A stretch of DNA of 64,000 bases from Herbinix sp. (GCA_029238935.1 JAQZBN010000011.1:1-64000), one strand, 5' to 3'. Counted from the first letter of the stretch, positions 35,575-45,169 are shown. Made by a program: numbers and translations. Notes: a model not told the origin generated them from the letters alone.

Positions 35575-35590
35575 CAGCACAACGTCATAT
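35569..35590. promoter_or_regulatory. Operator copy 2 (ATATGAC-N8-GTCATAT) before the WYL regulator
   Basis: ATATGAC at 35569-35575 and GTCATAT at 35584-35590, identical in half-sites and spacer length to copy 1. The two spacers differ (AGCACAAC here, ATCAGTAC in copy 1), so conservation is limited to the half-sites, as expected of a protein-binding site. Confidence 0.75.
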
Positions 35591-35948
35591 TTTTAAAAGA
35601 TAATCATATTCGATTATGTACAATATAATTTAGATCATTTAAGGTAATGATTGTATTAATAATCATAAGAATAATAAGGTAAATTCTCATATATACGATC
35701 GTTTATTGAATACAGCTACCATTCATTGTTGCTATTTCACAAATAAATTGATTTCTCATACGGATATTTCATTTTGAAATCATGTGATCAAACCGATCAG
35801 AGTAATTGAAGGTTGAAGTATATTCCAATGGTTGGTATAATTTAATCAGATCATCATTAAGAAAAGGATATCATCATAGGAAGATAAATTGCTTGGCTAT
35901 TTCAAAGTTCCTGTAAATAGTGTATTACTCTTAATAAGGAGGGTTTTT
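35591..35948. other. Intergenic region between WYL regulator and DsrE-like gene
   Basis: AT-rich, with no convincing open frame. I saw no RNA signature. The ribosome site AAGGAGGG of the next gene closes the region. Confidence 0.6.
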
Positions 35949-36299
35949 ATGAAAGTAGTATTTCACATCGATGATTTGGAAAAATGGAATATGGCCTTAA
36001 ATAATATTAAGAACATGCTTCAGTATGGTAGGGATTATGTATTCGTATTTGATATTGAAATAGTAACGAATGGACCAGCAATTACAGGATTAACGGAAGA
36101 ATTTGCGAGAAGACAAGGATTATATGTACCTTTAAAAGAAGTTTATGATTCAAATGTTAAGATTTTAGCTTGTGAAAATACGATGATTCTATTTAAGATA
36201 CAGGATTATGAACTTTGTAACTTTGTAAAAACAGTGCCTTCAGGAGTAGTCGAAATTGCAACGAAGCAAGGTGAAGGATATGCTTATTTGAAGCCATAA
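35949..36299 (+). CDS. DsrE/DsrF-like small protein
   Basis: A 116-residue alpha/beta protein beginning MKVVFHIDDLEKWNMALNNIKNMLQYG, then FDIEIVTNGPAITGLTEE and VKILACENTMILFKIQ, which together look like the DsrE/DsrF/TusBCD-like fold. In sulfur-relay members a conserved Cys lies in the position of this ACENT segment, so C78-like residue is a plausible site, but no partner Tus/Dsr genes are near. The start is ATG 35949, with AAGGAGGG nine bases upstream; an in-frame upstream extension lacks a ribosome site. Single gene, role unknown. Confidence 0.78.
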   Translation: MKVVFHIDDLEKWNMALNNIKNMLQYGRDYVFVFDIEIVTNGPAITGLTEEFARRQGLYVPLKEVYDSNVKILACENTMILFKIQDYELCNFVKTVPSGVVEIATKQGEGYAYLKP

Positions 36300-36442
36300 T
36301 AGGTGGAGGCAGTATAGAAGTATGTATAGGATCTAGATAGAGTTATGTAGTGTCTATCTATCTGAATGTTCGAAGGATGATACGGTATTAGAATGAGTAA
36401 TTAATATATAAGTTATGTTTAGTGTTATGGAGGTGTTGAGCA

Positions 36443-37609
36443 ATGAAATTAAATATACGAAAGAAGAAGATCAACCCCTTATTTTTATTAAAAACCGGAA
36501 TTGGGTCAGCACTTGCTATTCTGCTGGCAGAGATGGCAGGTCTACTATTTAGCCCATCCGCAGGAATCATTACCTTATTAACCATACAAAATACGAAGAA
36601 AGAAACCATCTTTATAGCCCTTCGCAGAATCCTTGCCTTTCTGCTTGCTGTAATATCAGCATATGTAGTATTTTCGTCCTTTGGATATACATCAATCGCT
36701 TTTGGGTGTTTTGTAATACTGTTTGTAGCTTTATGCTATATTGGAAACCTGAAAGACGGAATATCGATGAACGCAGTTTTAACCACACATTTTCTGATCG
36801 AAAAACGAATGGATAAATTCTTAATAATCAATGAGGTAGCTCTATTACTTATTGGAATGAGCATAGGAATAGGATTAAACCTATTAATGCCAAGGAACTT
36901 GAAGAAGATACGAAGGGAACAGAAAAACTTTGAACTAAAAGTGAAAGAGTTACTTAGTGCTTTGGCTATTGAGTTACAGCAAAAAGAAGCTTGTCTGATA
37001 CAAAAACATAAAGAGGTTGATAAGCAGCAAATAAGAAGGATGGACGAGAGAAGTGAGAATTGGACTTTGTTTACTTTAGAGAGAAGAAAAGAACAAAGCG
37101 TTAACTCAGCTAATCAAAGTTCCAATCAATTTCATATGGAAGCAAAGAATGATCTTCCGGGTATGTTTTTAACGTTAGAATCACAACTTACTTATTTAAT
37201 CACAAAAGCATATGAAAATGCTGATAATACGCTTTTATCAGATACCAGATATTTGATTTCCTATTTTGAGATGAGAAAGTTACAATTGGGCGTTTTGCGA
37301 AATATCAAGGTAAATATCGATCGAATTCCTGTATTATTAAAGCAGACAATTCCGGTGTCTGAATTTATTAGCCATATATCAAATTCATTTCATGAAAGAA
37401 ATAATGCGATAGGTCTTATGAAAGAGCTAGAAGAGTTGAAAGAGTATTTTCGTAAAGAAGTGCTTCCTGTAACGAGAGAGGAATTTGAATACAGAGCGAT
37501 TCTATATCAAATTTTGATGGAATTAGAATATTTTCTAGAATTAAAACGGGATTTTGTTAGGGAACTTGAAGAGAAGGAAATGATTACTTATTGGGATGAA
37601 AAATCCTAG
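36443..37609 (+). CDS. Aromatic-acid exporter-like (ArAE/FUSC) membrane protein
   Basis: A 388-residue protein. The first 150 residues hold four to six hydrophobic segments (for example GIGSALAILLAEMAGLLF, ILAFLLAVISAYVVF, CFVILFVALCYIG and LLLIGMSIGIGLNLLMP). A soluble, coiled-coil-rich C-terminal domain of about 235 residues follows from PRNLKKIRREQKNFELKVKELLSAL. This is the layout of the short ArAE / DUF939-like family. Export of aromatic acids is known only for distant relatives; the role here is inferred. ATG 36443 follows GGAGGTG. A strong terminator follows the gene. Confidence 0.85.
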   Translation: MKLNIRKKKINPLFLLKTGIGSALAILLAEMAGLLFSPSAGIITLLTIQNTKKETIFIALRRILAFLLAVISAYVVFSSFGYTSIAFGCFVILFVALCYIGNLKDGISMNAVLTTHFLIEKRMDKFLIINEVALLLIGMSIGIGLNLLMPRNLKKIRREQKNFELKVKELLSALAIELQQKEACLIQKHKEVDKQQIRRMDERSENWTLFTLERRKEQSVNSANQSSNQFHMEAKNDLPGMFLTLESQLTYLITKAYENADNTLLSDTRYLISYFEMRKLQLGVLRNIKVNIDRIPVLLKQTIPVSEFISHISNSFHERNNAIGLMKELEELKEYFRKEVLPVTREEFEYRAILYQILMELEYFLELKRDFVRELEEKEMITYWDEKS

Positions 37610-37612
37610 AAT

Positions 37613-37650
37613 AAGCTGTCTGTGAGTCGGTGAGACAAACAGACAGCTTT
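37613..37650. terminator. Terminator between ArAE-like and winged-helix genes
   Basis: AAGCTGTCTGT from 37613 pairs with ACAGACAGCTT ending at 37649. Both genes converge here, so it may be bidirectional. Confidence 0.8.
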
Positions 37651-37671
37651 GTACATTACTTAAAGGCTCAT

Positions 37672-38316
37672 CTACTCTTCCTGGGCTTCCCAGTTTCCCT
37701 TGGTAAATTGTGGGTCAACCAGATCATTAATTCCTGCTAAGAGCATGATGATTCCTTGTACTCTGTGGGGTTGAACGAAATATAAACCACGGTTTTGATC
37801 ATCTTCATGAATTAAATCAGCGGCTAATAGGGGTTTAATATGATGATAAACCTGACCGGTGGAACCATAACCGTATTCAGATACCAATTGTGCCACGGTC
37901 ATTGGTTTGCGCAGGATTGCAAGCAGAATGTTTAACCGATCATTATTTCCAATACAATTTAGAACTGCTCCCGCTGTTTTATTCTCGATTAAAGGTAGTA
38001 GTTGATCGATATTCAGCTCATTTTTAATCCAATTGGATTGTCTATCTCCGGATGAGAAGACACCAAGATAGGTAATGGCACCGGTAATTTCGGATTGTCC
38101 GGTAGTATTTTCTAAGCGGTCCATCAAAGTCATAATTGTAGGGTCCGGATGCATCCCCTTCATCTTCTGGATACGGCCAACATGTTCAGTAGGTTCTGCT
38201 TCTGATTTTAACAAGAATACGTGTTCTGTCACTTTCTTCATTTCATCCATCTGTTTCTTCATTTCATCCATCTGTTTTTTTAGTTCATCCATTTCTTCAC
38301 TATAGTTTCGCTCCAT
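37672..38316 (-). CDS. Winged-helix regulator with N-terminal coiled coil (ArsR-like)
   Basis: A 214-residue protein. The first 30 residues are a heptad-repeat coiled coil (EEMDELKKQMDEMKKQMDEMKK) that probably mediates dimerisation. The middle holds a helical region around ITYLGVFSSGDRQSNWIKNELNI. The wing/HTH is VLNCIGNNDRLNILLAILRKPMTVAQLVSEYGYGSTGQVYHHIKPLLAADLI, which is ArsR-like. The ligand is not recognisable; the ArsR metal-binding motif ELCVCDL is absent. Upstream DNA carries several TACGTAA boxes, so self-regulation is likely. ATG 38316 is preceded by AAGCGAGGTTACC on the minus strand. Confidence 0.8.
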   Translation of the reverse strand: MERNYSEEMDELKKQMDEMKKQMDEMKKVTEHVFLLKSEAEPTEHVGRIQKMKGMHPDPTIMTLMDRLENTTGQSEITGAITYLGVFSSGDRQSNWIKNELNIDQLLPLIENKTAGAVLNCIGNNDRLNILLAILRKPMTVAQLVSEYGYGSTGQVYHHIKPLLAADLIHEDDQNRGLYFVQPHRVQGIIMLLAGINDLVDPQFTKGNWEAQEE

Positions 38317-38344
38317 AAGGTAACCTCGCTTCCAAAATATTGAT

Positions 38345-38417
38345 TTACGTAATGTCGTAATTAGATAATAACATAATTGGATTAAAATGTAAATATGAAA
38401 ATACGTAAATACGTAAT
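38345..38417. promoter_or_regulatory. Paired TACGTAA boxes in the winged-helix gene promoter
   Basis: TACGTAAT-GTCGTAAT at 38346-38361 and two exact ATACGTAA units at 38401-38416. All lie upstream of the minus-strand regulator gene, and the 8-base units repeat in the same direction. They are candidate binding sites for the regulator. Confidence 0.55.
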
Positions 38418-38556
38418 TTTTAAGTTGCTTTAAAGTATAATTATAGTATTGGGATAAAACGTATAGTTTTTAGAGATTTTCACATAATAGCTAAGAGGAT
38501 TTGCATTTCGATTCAAATCGGTAATGAAAGGTCAACAGGAAGAGAGGATCTAATGT

Positions 38557-39318
38557 ATGCCAAAAGATGATACAAAGAAAGATGATCAAAATCCCAATGG
38601 TCAAGAAAATGAAAAGCTAAAAAATCAAGAAATGAAAGATAAAAAGATAAATGAATACGGTCAAGCGGTATTAGAAAATAATCCGAACCAACATAAAATT
38701 CATTTATTATCCGTTATCGGTGAAATCGAGGGACATGAAGTATTACCACAGCATAATAAAACAACAAAATATGAACACGTTTTACCGCAATTGGCTGCCA
38801 TTGAAGACAGTGAAGAAATCGACGGTTTACTTATATTAATCAATACGGTCGGTGGTGATGTAGAAGCTGGTTTAGCTATAGCTGAAATGATTGCATCCTT
38901 AAGTAAGCCAACCGTAACTTTAGTATTAGGTGGAAGCCATTCCATCGGTGTACCGCTGGCTGTTTCCGCAGATTATAGCTATATCGTGCCCAGTGCAACA
39001 ATGATCATTCATCCGGTACGTATGAATGGAACAGTCATTGGTGTGACTCAAACCTTTGAGTATTTTGAAAAAATACAGGATCGTATTATTAATTTTGTTG
39101 TAAACCATTCAAATATTGACTATAACAGTTTTAAGAATTTGATGCTTGATACGAATCAACTAGCAAAAGATGTTGGTTCCATCTTAGTTGGAGAAGAAAC
39201 TGTGAAGAAGGGTATCATTGATGAAGTAGGTGGTATCAAACAAGCATTAGCGAAAATCAATGAAATGATTGACAATAATAAGAAAAACGCACAGGCATCT
39301 TCCGGAGGGGAGGTATAA
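38557..39318 (+). CDS. tepA: ClpP-class serine protease, TepA-like
   Basis: A 253-residue ClpP/crotonase-fold peptidase of the TepA (YmfB) group. A charged N-terminal extension of about 45 residues precedes the core. The catalytic Ser is in LGGSHSIGVPLA and the His in MIIHPVRMNG, with an Asp expected beyond. ILINTVGGDVEAGLAIAEMI is the conserved ClpP-like strand-turn. Its genomic order tepA-ylzJ-spoIIIE is the same as in Bacillus. TepA was reported to assist protein translocation and spore functions; the substrate is not certain. ATG 38557 follows AGAGAGGATC. The last residues run into the ylzJ ribosome site. Confidence 0.9.
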   Translation: MPKDDTKKDDQNPNGQENEKLKNQEMKDKKINEYGQAVLENNPNQHKIHLLSVIGEIEGHEVLPQHNKTTKYEHVLPQLAAIEDSEEIDGLLILINTVGGDVEAGLAIAEMIASLSKPTVTLVLGGSHSIGVPLAVSADYSYIVPSATMIIHPVRMNGTVIGVTQTFEYFEKIQDRIINFVVNHSNIDYNSFKNLMLDTNQLAKDVGSILVGEETVKKGIIDEVGGIKQALAKINEMIDNNKKNAQASSGGEV

Positions 39319-39319
39319 T

Positions 39320-39553
39320 ATGCTGTACACAGTTATTCCCTTAGAGAGAGTATATGTAGACCATAGTAATTCTGCAAAAAGTAATGTAACAGACAGTATA
39401 AAGGAAGAAGAGTATAAGGATATCATGTTAAAACATGGAAGGCTTATCGTAAAAAGAAGCGGTGATGCTTATGTAGTTGAGAAGATTAATTCAACCGATA
39501 TGAAAGACTATCTTAATGATGAGTATGTACCGGGTAAGACAATACGGGAGTAG
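39320..39553 (+). CDS. ylzJ: YlzJ-like protein
   Basis: A 77-residue protein beginning MLYTVIPLERVYVD, a good match to the start of the YlzJ-like family, which lies between tepA and spoIIIE in many endospore formers. The rest (RLIVKRSGDAYVVEKINSTDMKDYL) fits the two-strand plus tail pattern. The family has no known activity. ATG 39320 follows GGGGAGG, overlapping the end of tepA by ribosome-site only, so the two are co-transcribed. A terminator follows. Confidence 0.85.
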   Translation: MLYTVIPLERVYVDHSNSAKSNVTDSIKEEEYKDIMLKHGRLIVKRSGDAYVVEKINSTDMKDYLNDEYVPGKTIRE

Positions 39554-39563
39554 TTAAAATAGA

Positions 39564-39604
39564 AAGCTGCAGTCAGAGGATATTTATTCTGATCTGCAGC
39601 TTAT
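39564..39604 (+). terminator. Terminator after ylzJ
   Basis: AAGCTGCAG-TCAGA pairs with TTCTGA-TCTGCAGCTT (one extra T), ending at 39602 and followed by ATTTC. The stem is long, but the T run is poor. Confidence 0.65.
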
Positions 39605-40505
39605 TTCATAATTTAATTTAGAAGGTGGATGAAATAAATATATGAAAGAACATCATAAATCAATTCAAGAAACAATCTTAAGAGTAAGCTGTAATTCGTA
39701 GCGACTATTTAAGTTATATGAATACTTATTTACGTTTCATTAGATTTCGCTTATCATATTCATCGTATTTGATTAACGAATTATAGATTAGTTCTTCAAC
39801 AGAGTATCATACTGTATAAAAATTTCTGGTGAACTAATAAACCAATGAATAACAACATATAGAAAGTAGTTCTATCATCATATTGACTAACTAAATTATA
39901 CTTATAGGAACAATCATAAAAAAAATATGTGGTAATATGCTTCATCAGATATTTCATTTAAATCATCATTTTTGTCATAACAAAAATAGAAATGGGTATA
40001 AAAAACATAGGGATAGGGTTGTTATGACCCACAAATTAATGTAACAGAAGTTTAACTTGCATATCATTTTTATTACAGGTATAATAAAAATTGCTGGTTG
40101 GTGTATATTGCCTACAGAGTAAAGCTATGGAATATCTTTACCAACTTAGCTCGATATTACATATTTCACTTTTGAACCTGAGCCAGAATATAAAAAGGAT
40201 AGGTGTAGTTTCTCGATAATATCATCGATGCCGTTGCTATAAGGTTTGGTTCTAGGACGCATCATGCCTATTCCAACGATTCTTGATGTTTTCGAATCAA
40301 AAAAGGGTTTTCTACAGGTGTAGTATGGCCTGAGGAGATCGTAAATTATATAGTGATATAGCAAAAGGTGAAACTGATGGATATATTCGTATTCATCCTG
40401 TGCTTGCTTTAGTACAAGATTGAAAATATAAGTTTTAACTATTGCTGTGTTGTGGTTAGATCTGCAGTAGTTGCGTTACATTTAATATTTTTAAGGGGGA
40501 TGACC
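39603..40505. other. 900-bp region without a confident gene before ftsK
   Basis: No frame here looks like a conserved gene. A 19-codon frame starts at 39642 (MKEHHKSIQETILRVSCNS) and then stops, possibly a remnant of a longer gene. A 72-codon minus-strand frame near 40146-40364 lacks a ribosome site and is not supported. GTCATAAC at 39974-39981 and GTTATGAC at 40019-40026 form an 8-bp inverted repeat around 37 bases. The position between ylzJ and ftsK, which are normally close, suggests an inserted, now decayed segment. Confidence 0.45.
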
Positions 40506-43154
40506 ATGGCTTCCACAAGTACTACGAAGAAGTCTTCAAATACAAAAAAGAAAAAACAAAATAAAGGTAAACAAAGAGAAACCATTAGAGAAAGCGGCGT
40601 TATACAGGATGAAATTATTCTGATTATAACGCTGGTTATCTCTATTCTATTATTTTTAAGTAATATCAACCTATGCGGTGTAGTTGGGAAACTGGTGAGC
40701 GACTTTTTATTTGGTATGATTGGATTAGAAGCCTATTTATTACCGATTGTTCTATTCTTTGGAACTGCATTCCATATCTCCAATATGGGGAACAAGACTG
40801 CTGGTCGTAAGTTAATTAGTGCAATCATTTTCCTTGTGGCATTATCCTCATTGATCCAACTGATCAGCTCAGAATATAATTCGAAAATGATGATCTTTGA
40901 CTACTATACAAATTCGATGAAAACGCATAACGGTGGTGGTATCATCGGTGGAATTTTTGTTATGATTTTTTGCGGTTTATTTGCACCAGTTGCAACATAT
41001 ATTATCCTAATTGCAATCATGTTGATTTCGCTCATCGTAATTACCGGGAAAGCATTATTTACTTATATTGCGAAAAAGAGCAAAGCTTCCTATGCGAATC
41101 GTAAGGAATACCAAAGAATGAAACAGGAAGAGATGGAAGAAGCCATTTTATTACCTAAAGTTACTGCACAAGAGATTAATCAGAAGAGAAGACCTCCGAA
41201 AACCTTTGTTCTTGATCCTGAGAGTAGTATTGATCCGGTTAAAGCAAATGAAAGTAAGCCGGTTCCCAAAGGAAAAGAGCAACGGGCAACGAAGCTTAAG
41301 GATCAGACAGAAGAGTTACCGTCCTTGAATTTTGATCATCTGTTTGATATGGAAGAAGTTACTGCAGGGAATGAAACGCAATACGAAGAACCGACAATTC
41401 ATGGTGCAGTTTCAACTTACGAAGAAGAATTGAAAAATAAATTTGGCAATGGAGAGCTGAATGATATCTCTGCCAATAATGATTCTACAAGAGAAGAAGA
41501 ATTGCCAAAATCCTTTATACAGGAGTATCCTGAACAAAGCGAGGATATTGTAAAACCTCATGATGTAAAATCCTCGTATGAGGACAAGCACGGTCAAACC
41601 CATGGGGTGGAGGACAAGCCTAATAAAGAAAAACATCATGATACTACAAATGTAGAACCTATGGATATTAAGCAAGTGGTAGAAGAAAAGGAATATATAT
41701 TCCCATCGACGGAACTTTTAACTAAACCAAAACCGAAAACGAAGGGAATGTCGGAACGAGATCTAAAAGAGACAGCCATAAAACTTCAAAAAACGTTAGA
41801 AAGCTTTGGAGTTCATGTTACAATTACCAATGTCAGTGTAGGTCCATCGGTAACCCGATATGAACTTCAACCGGAACAGGGAGTTAAGGTCAGTAGGATT
41901 ACCAGTCTTGCGGATGATATTAAATTAAATCTTGCCGCAGCAGATGTTAGAATAGAAGCGCCAATCCCCGGGAAAGCTGCGGTTGGTATTGAAGTTCCCA
42001 ATACAGAGAATACCATGGTCACCTTCCGTGAATTACTGGAGAGTAAGGAATTTTCTGCGCATCCATCCAGCATAGCTTTTGCTGTTGGTAAAGATATCGG
42101 TGGACAGACGATTATCACTGATATAGCTAAGATGCCTCATTTATTAATAGCCGGTGCAACCGGTTCCGGTAAATCGGTATGTATCAACACTTTGATTATG
42201 AGTATTATCTACAAAGCAAAACCAACGGATGTCCGACTGATTATGGTCGACCCCAAGGTGGTTGAATTAAATGTATACAATGGGATACCTCATTTATTAA
42301 TACCGGTTGTTACAGATCCGAAGAAAGCATCTGCTGCACTTAACTGGGCAGTCATGGAGATGACGGAACGTTATAAGAAGTTTGCAGATATTGGAGTAAG
42401 GGATTTAAAGGGATACAATGAAAAAGTAGCTGGGGTAGCCTATTTAAAAGATGAAAATTATCAGAAATTACCGCAAATTGTTATTATTATCGATGAGCTT
42501 GCAGATCTTATGATGGTAGCTCCGGGAGAAGTGGAAGATGCGATCTGTCGACTCGCTCAGCTTGCAAGAGCCTGTGGAATTCATCTGATTATAGCAACTC
42601 AAAGACCTTCCGTTAATGTCATTACAGGTTTAATTAAAGCAAATATTCCATCTAGAATTGCCTTTTCCGTATCCTCTGCCATCGACTCCAGAACCATATT
42701 AGATGGCTCCGGTGCCGAGAAACTCTTGGGAAAAGGAGACATGTTGTTCTTCCCTTCCGGATATCCAAAGCCTGTTCGAATCCAGGGTGCATTTGTCTCG
42801 GATAAGGAAGTAAACGCAGTGGTTGACTTCTTAAAGGATACCAATTCGGAAGCGCAATATAGTGAGGAAATCAAAGATAAGATTACCAATGCGAAAGCAA
42901 TGGATGGCGGTGCTGCTCAAGGCTCCGGTAATGAAAGAGACGATTATTTTATTGAAGCGGGTAAATTCATCATTGATAAGGACAAGGCATCCATTGGTAT
43001 GCTACAGCGTGTCTATAAAATCGGATTTAATCGTGCAGCTAGAATTATGGATCAGTTGGCAGAAGCTGGGGTGGTAGGACCGGAAGAGGGTACAAAACCT
43101 AGGAAAATTCTTATGTCCTTGGAACAGTTTGAACAGTATGTAGACGAAAACTAG
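40506..43154 (+). CDS. ftsK: DNA translocase FtsK/SpoIIIE
   Basis: An 882-residue DNA pump acting at the division septum or the spore septum. Four membrane helices occupy about residues 40-190 ([43 protein letters not shown] and [13 protein letters not shown] onward). A variable acidic linker of about 230 residues follows. The alpha-beta motor has Walker A GATGSGKS at 550-557 and Walker [14 protein letters not shown], and the gamma winged helix ([27 protein letters not shown]) closes it. Synteny with tepA and ylzJ favours a SpoIIIE-type role, but one protein may serve both. ATG 40506 lies 7 bases after AAGGGGG; an upstream in-frame GTG has no ribosome site. Confidence 0.96.
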   Translation: MASTSTTKKSSNTKKKKQNKGKQRETIRESGVIQDEIILIITLVISILLFLSNINLCGVVGKLVSDFLFGMIGLEAYLLPIVLFFGTAFHISNMGNKTAGRKLISAIIFLVALSSLIQLISSEYNSKMMIFDYYTNSMKTHNGGGIIGGIFVMIFCGLFAPVATYIILIAIMLISLIVITGKALFTYIAKKSKASYANRKEYQRMKQEEMEEAILLPKVTAQEINQKRRPPKTFVLDPESSIDPVKANESKPVPKGKEQRATKLKDQTEELPSLNFDHLFDMEEVTAGNETQYEEPTIHGAVSTYEEELKNKFGNGELNDISANNDSTREEELPKSFIQEYPEQSEDIVKPHDVKSSYEDKHGQTHGVEDKPNKEKHHDTTNVEPMDIKQVVEEKEYIFPSTELLTKPKPKTKGMSERDLKETAIKLQKTLESFGVHVTITNVSVGPSVTRYELQPEQGVKVSRITSLADDIKLNLAAADVRIEAPIPGKAAVGIEVPNTENTMVTFRELLESKEFSAHPSSIAFAVGKDIGGQTIITDIAKMPHLLIAGATGSGKSVCINTLIMSIIYKAKPTDVRLIMVDPKVVELNVYNGIPHLLIPVVTDPKKASAALNWAVMEMTERYKKFADIGVRDLKGYNEKVAGVAYLKDENYQKLPQIVIIIDELADLMMVAPGEVEDAICRLAQLARACGIHLIIATQRPSVNVITGLIKANIPSRIAFSVSSAIDSRTILDGSGAEKLLGKGDMLFFPSGYPKPVRIQGAFVSDKEVNAVVDFLKDTNSEAQYSEEIKDKITNAKAMDGGAAQGSGNERDDYFIEAGKFIIDKDKASIGMLQRVYKIGFNRAARIMDQLAEAGVVGPEEGTKPRKILMSLEQFEQYVDEN

Positions 43155-43225
43155 GATAGAGGAATCGCCGCAGATCCAGTATTTGATTGAGTATGATTAT
43201 GATTATATTGGAAAGGGTGGTCAGC

Positions 43226-44110
43226 ATGACAGGATGGCTAGTAGTGAATGGTTTTCTTCATTCTTACAAATTTAATGAGATCCATACATGGTTAATGAAT
43301 GCCGCAGAGAAACTCAATATACAGATGTACTTAAAAACCAATGCAGATCTACTGGTTGATTTACCAAAGAAAAGATTAAATCATACCGAAAGAGAAGTTG
43401 ATTTCATTCTTTTTTGGGATAAGGATGTTAAGTTAGCAAAACGCCTGGAGCAATTGGGTTATCCGGTCTTTAACAGCGCCAACGCAATTGGTGTCTGTGA
43501 CGATAAATCGCTTACCCATCTAACCCTGATGGGGGAGGGTATCCCTATGCCAAGAACCATACTGGCACCCATGACATTTGCCAATATTGGGTATACCGAT
43601 TTATCGTTTCTAAAAGAAGTAGCAAATAGCCTAGGTTTTCCTATGGTAGTGAAAGAATGCTTTGGTTCCTTTGGACAGCAGGTTTATATGGTTCATAATG
43701 AGCAGGAGTTAGTATCCAAGGTAGATGAATTAGGAGCAAAACCAATGCTGTTTCAAGAGTATATTTCCAATAGTTTCGCTAGAGATATACGCATACAAGT
43801 TGTAGGAGGAAAAGTTATAGCTTCCATGTATCGATATTCGGATCAAGGTGATTTCCGTGCTAATATAAGCAATGGAGGCAAGATGAAAGCCTATGAGCCG
43901 ACGAAGGAACAGTGTGAACTGGCAATTCGATGCTGTGAGATCATAGGTCTTGATTTTGCCGGGGTTGATATTTTATTTGATCAAGGGGAAAATCCAATTG
44001 TATGTGAAGTAAATTCCAATGCTCATTTTAAGAATATCTATGATTGTACCGGGGTAAATGCTGCAGATGTTATTATGGAGTATATTGCAGTTACGATGAA
44101 TAATAGATAA
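43226..44110 (+). CDS. RimK-like ATP-grasp protein (first of a pair)
   Basis: A 294-residue ATP-grasp enzyme resembling RimK/LysX ligases. Core elements: FILFWDKDVKLAKRLEQLGYPVFNS, NAIGVCDDKSLTHLTLMGEGIPMPRT (the substrate-lid region), FPMVVKECFGSFGQQVYMV (nucleotide-binding VVKxxxGSxGxxV form), RDIRIQVVGGKVIASMYRYS and GVDILFDQGENPIVCEVNSNAHFKNI with the metal-binding Glu/Asn. Enzymes of this type ligate a carboxylate to an amine. It has no carrier-protein partner such as LysW nearby. ATG 43226 follows AAAGGGTGG. Function unassigned. Confidence 0.85.
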   Translation: MTGWLVVNGFLHSYKFNEIHTWLMNAAEKLNIQMYLKTNADLLVDLPKKRLNHTEREVDFILFWDKDVKLAKRLEQLGYPVFNSANAIGVCDDKSLTHLTLMGEGIPMPRTILAPMTFANIGYTDLSFLKEVANSLGFPMVVKECFGSFGQQVYMVHNEQELVSKVDELGAKPMLFQEYISNSFARDIRIQVVGGKVIASMYRYSDQGDFRANISNGGKMKAYEPTKEQCELAIRCCEIIGLDFAGVDILFDQGENPIVCEVNSNAHFKNIYDCTGVNAADVIMEYIAVTMNNR

Positions 44111-44308
44111 CAGCATATACAAACATAGATTGTATCTAAATTATGTGTATTTTTGTATCATCCATCATCTGTTGTAGAATAATCGATTTACTAATAGTGG
44201 AAAAATTAGTAAAGAATAACATAAGCAATTAAATATACAGATTTATCGTTTCTGTCGTAAAAAGTACAGAATCATTTTAGGAGATTATCAAAAGGAAATG
44301 GTAGTAAT

Positions 44309-45166
44309 ATGAATGCTTGGTTGATTTATTTTAGAGAAGGTGCTGACTATAATCACCGTTATATTGAGTTTTATAAAGAAGAGGGAAGAAAGCTGGGGAT
44401 GAAGATCGATTTACTCTTAGTGGAGGAGATCACTTTTGGAGTAGATAAGAATAAATGGTTTCTTCATTACCAGGGCAAGGAGCTTCCTAAGCCTGATTTT
44501 GCCATCTGCAGAGCAATCTATCCCTTATTGAATAAACAACTGGAAGTAATGGGAATACCGGTTTATAATAATTCAACAGTATCAGAGATTTGTAACGATA
44601 AAGCAAGAACTTATCAATATCTGGCAAGCACGGGAATTCATATGGTAAATTCAACGTTTTACTTAAATGATCAAGCTGAGTCAGCCCTAAAAAAGGTGAC
44701 TAAACCTTCTGTAATGAAAGCGGTGAACGGTCATGGTGGTAGTCAGGTCTTTTATGTTAATCCGGGCAATGAGAACTATGATGATATATTAAAAGGATTA
44801 AATTATTCTGATGTCGTATTACAACCTTTAACAGGAAGCAAACATCAAGATTTACGTGTCTATGTCATTGGAACTGAAATTATTGCAGCGGTTCTAAGGA
44901 CCGCCAAAGAAGGATTTAAATCGAATTTTTCTTTGGGTGGTGAGGTTAGTCTATACTCACTTTCAGAAGAAGAAATAGGTATTGTTAATAAAATAATTGA
45001 GCAATTTGATTTTGGGTTAGTGGGAATTGATTTTATTATAGGAGATCATGGAGAATTAATCTTTAATGAAATAGAAGATGTGGTAGGATCAAGAATGTTG
45101 TATCAGGTGTCGGATATTAATATCGTAGAACGATATTTGAAGTTTTTATGTAATAAACATCGATAA
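44309..45166 (+). CDS. RimK-like ATP-grasp protein (second of a pair)
   Basis: A 285-residue ATP-grasp protein paralogous to the preceding one but clearly divergent. It reads MNAWLIYFREGADYNHRYIEFYKEEG, then ICRAIYPLLNKQLEVMGIPVYNNSTVSEICNDKARTYQYLASTGI, PSVMKAVNGHGGSQVFYV (lid region with the G-rich loop), QDLRVYVIGTEIIAAVLRTAKEG and GLVGIDFIIGDHGELIFNEIEDVVGSRMLYQ. Gly-rich loop, Asp and Glu/Glu metal ligands are present, so it looks active. Its 5' end lies 198 bases after the first gene, a gap without a clear promoter. The role is unknown. Confidence 0.82.
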   Translation: MNAWLIYFREGADYNHRYIEFYKEEGRKLGMKIDLLLVEEITFGVDKNKWFLHYQGKELPKPDFAICRAIYPLLNKQLEVMGIPVYNNSTVSEICNDKARTYQYLASTGIHMVNSTFYLNDQAESALKKVTKPSVMKAVNGHGGSQVFYVNPGNENYDDILKGLNYSDVVLQPLTGSKHQDLRVYVIGTEIIAAVLRTAKEGFKSNFSLGGEVSLYSLSEEEIGIVNKIIEQFDFGLVGIDFIIGDHGELIFNEIEDVVGSRMLYQVSDINIVERYLKFLCNKHR

Positions 45167-45169
45167 CAA

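Noticed and set aside
40146-40364. Minus-strand 72-codon frame in the gap before ftsK
   Set aside because: A TTG start without a ribosome site, and no family resemblance that I can defend. Recorded only as part of the unexplained gap.
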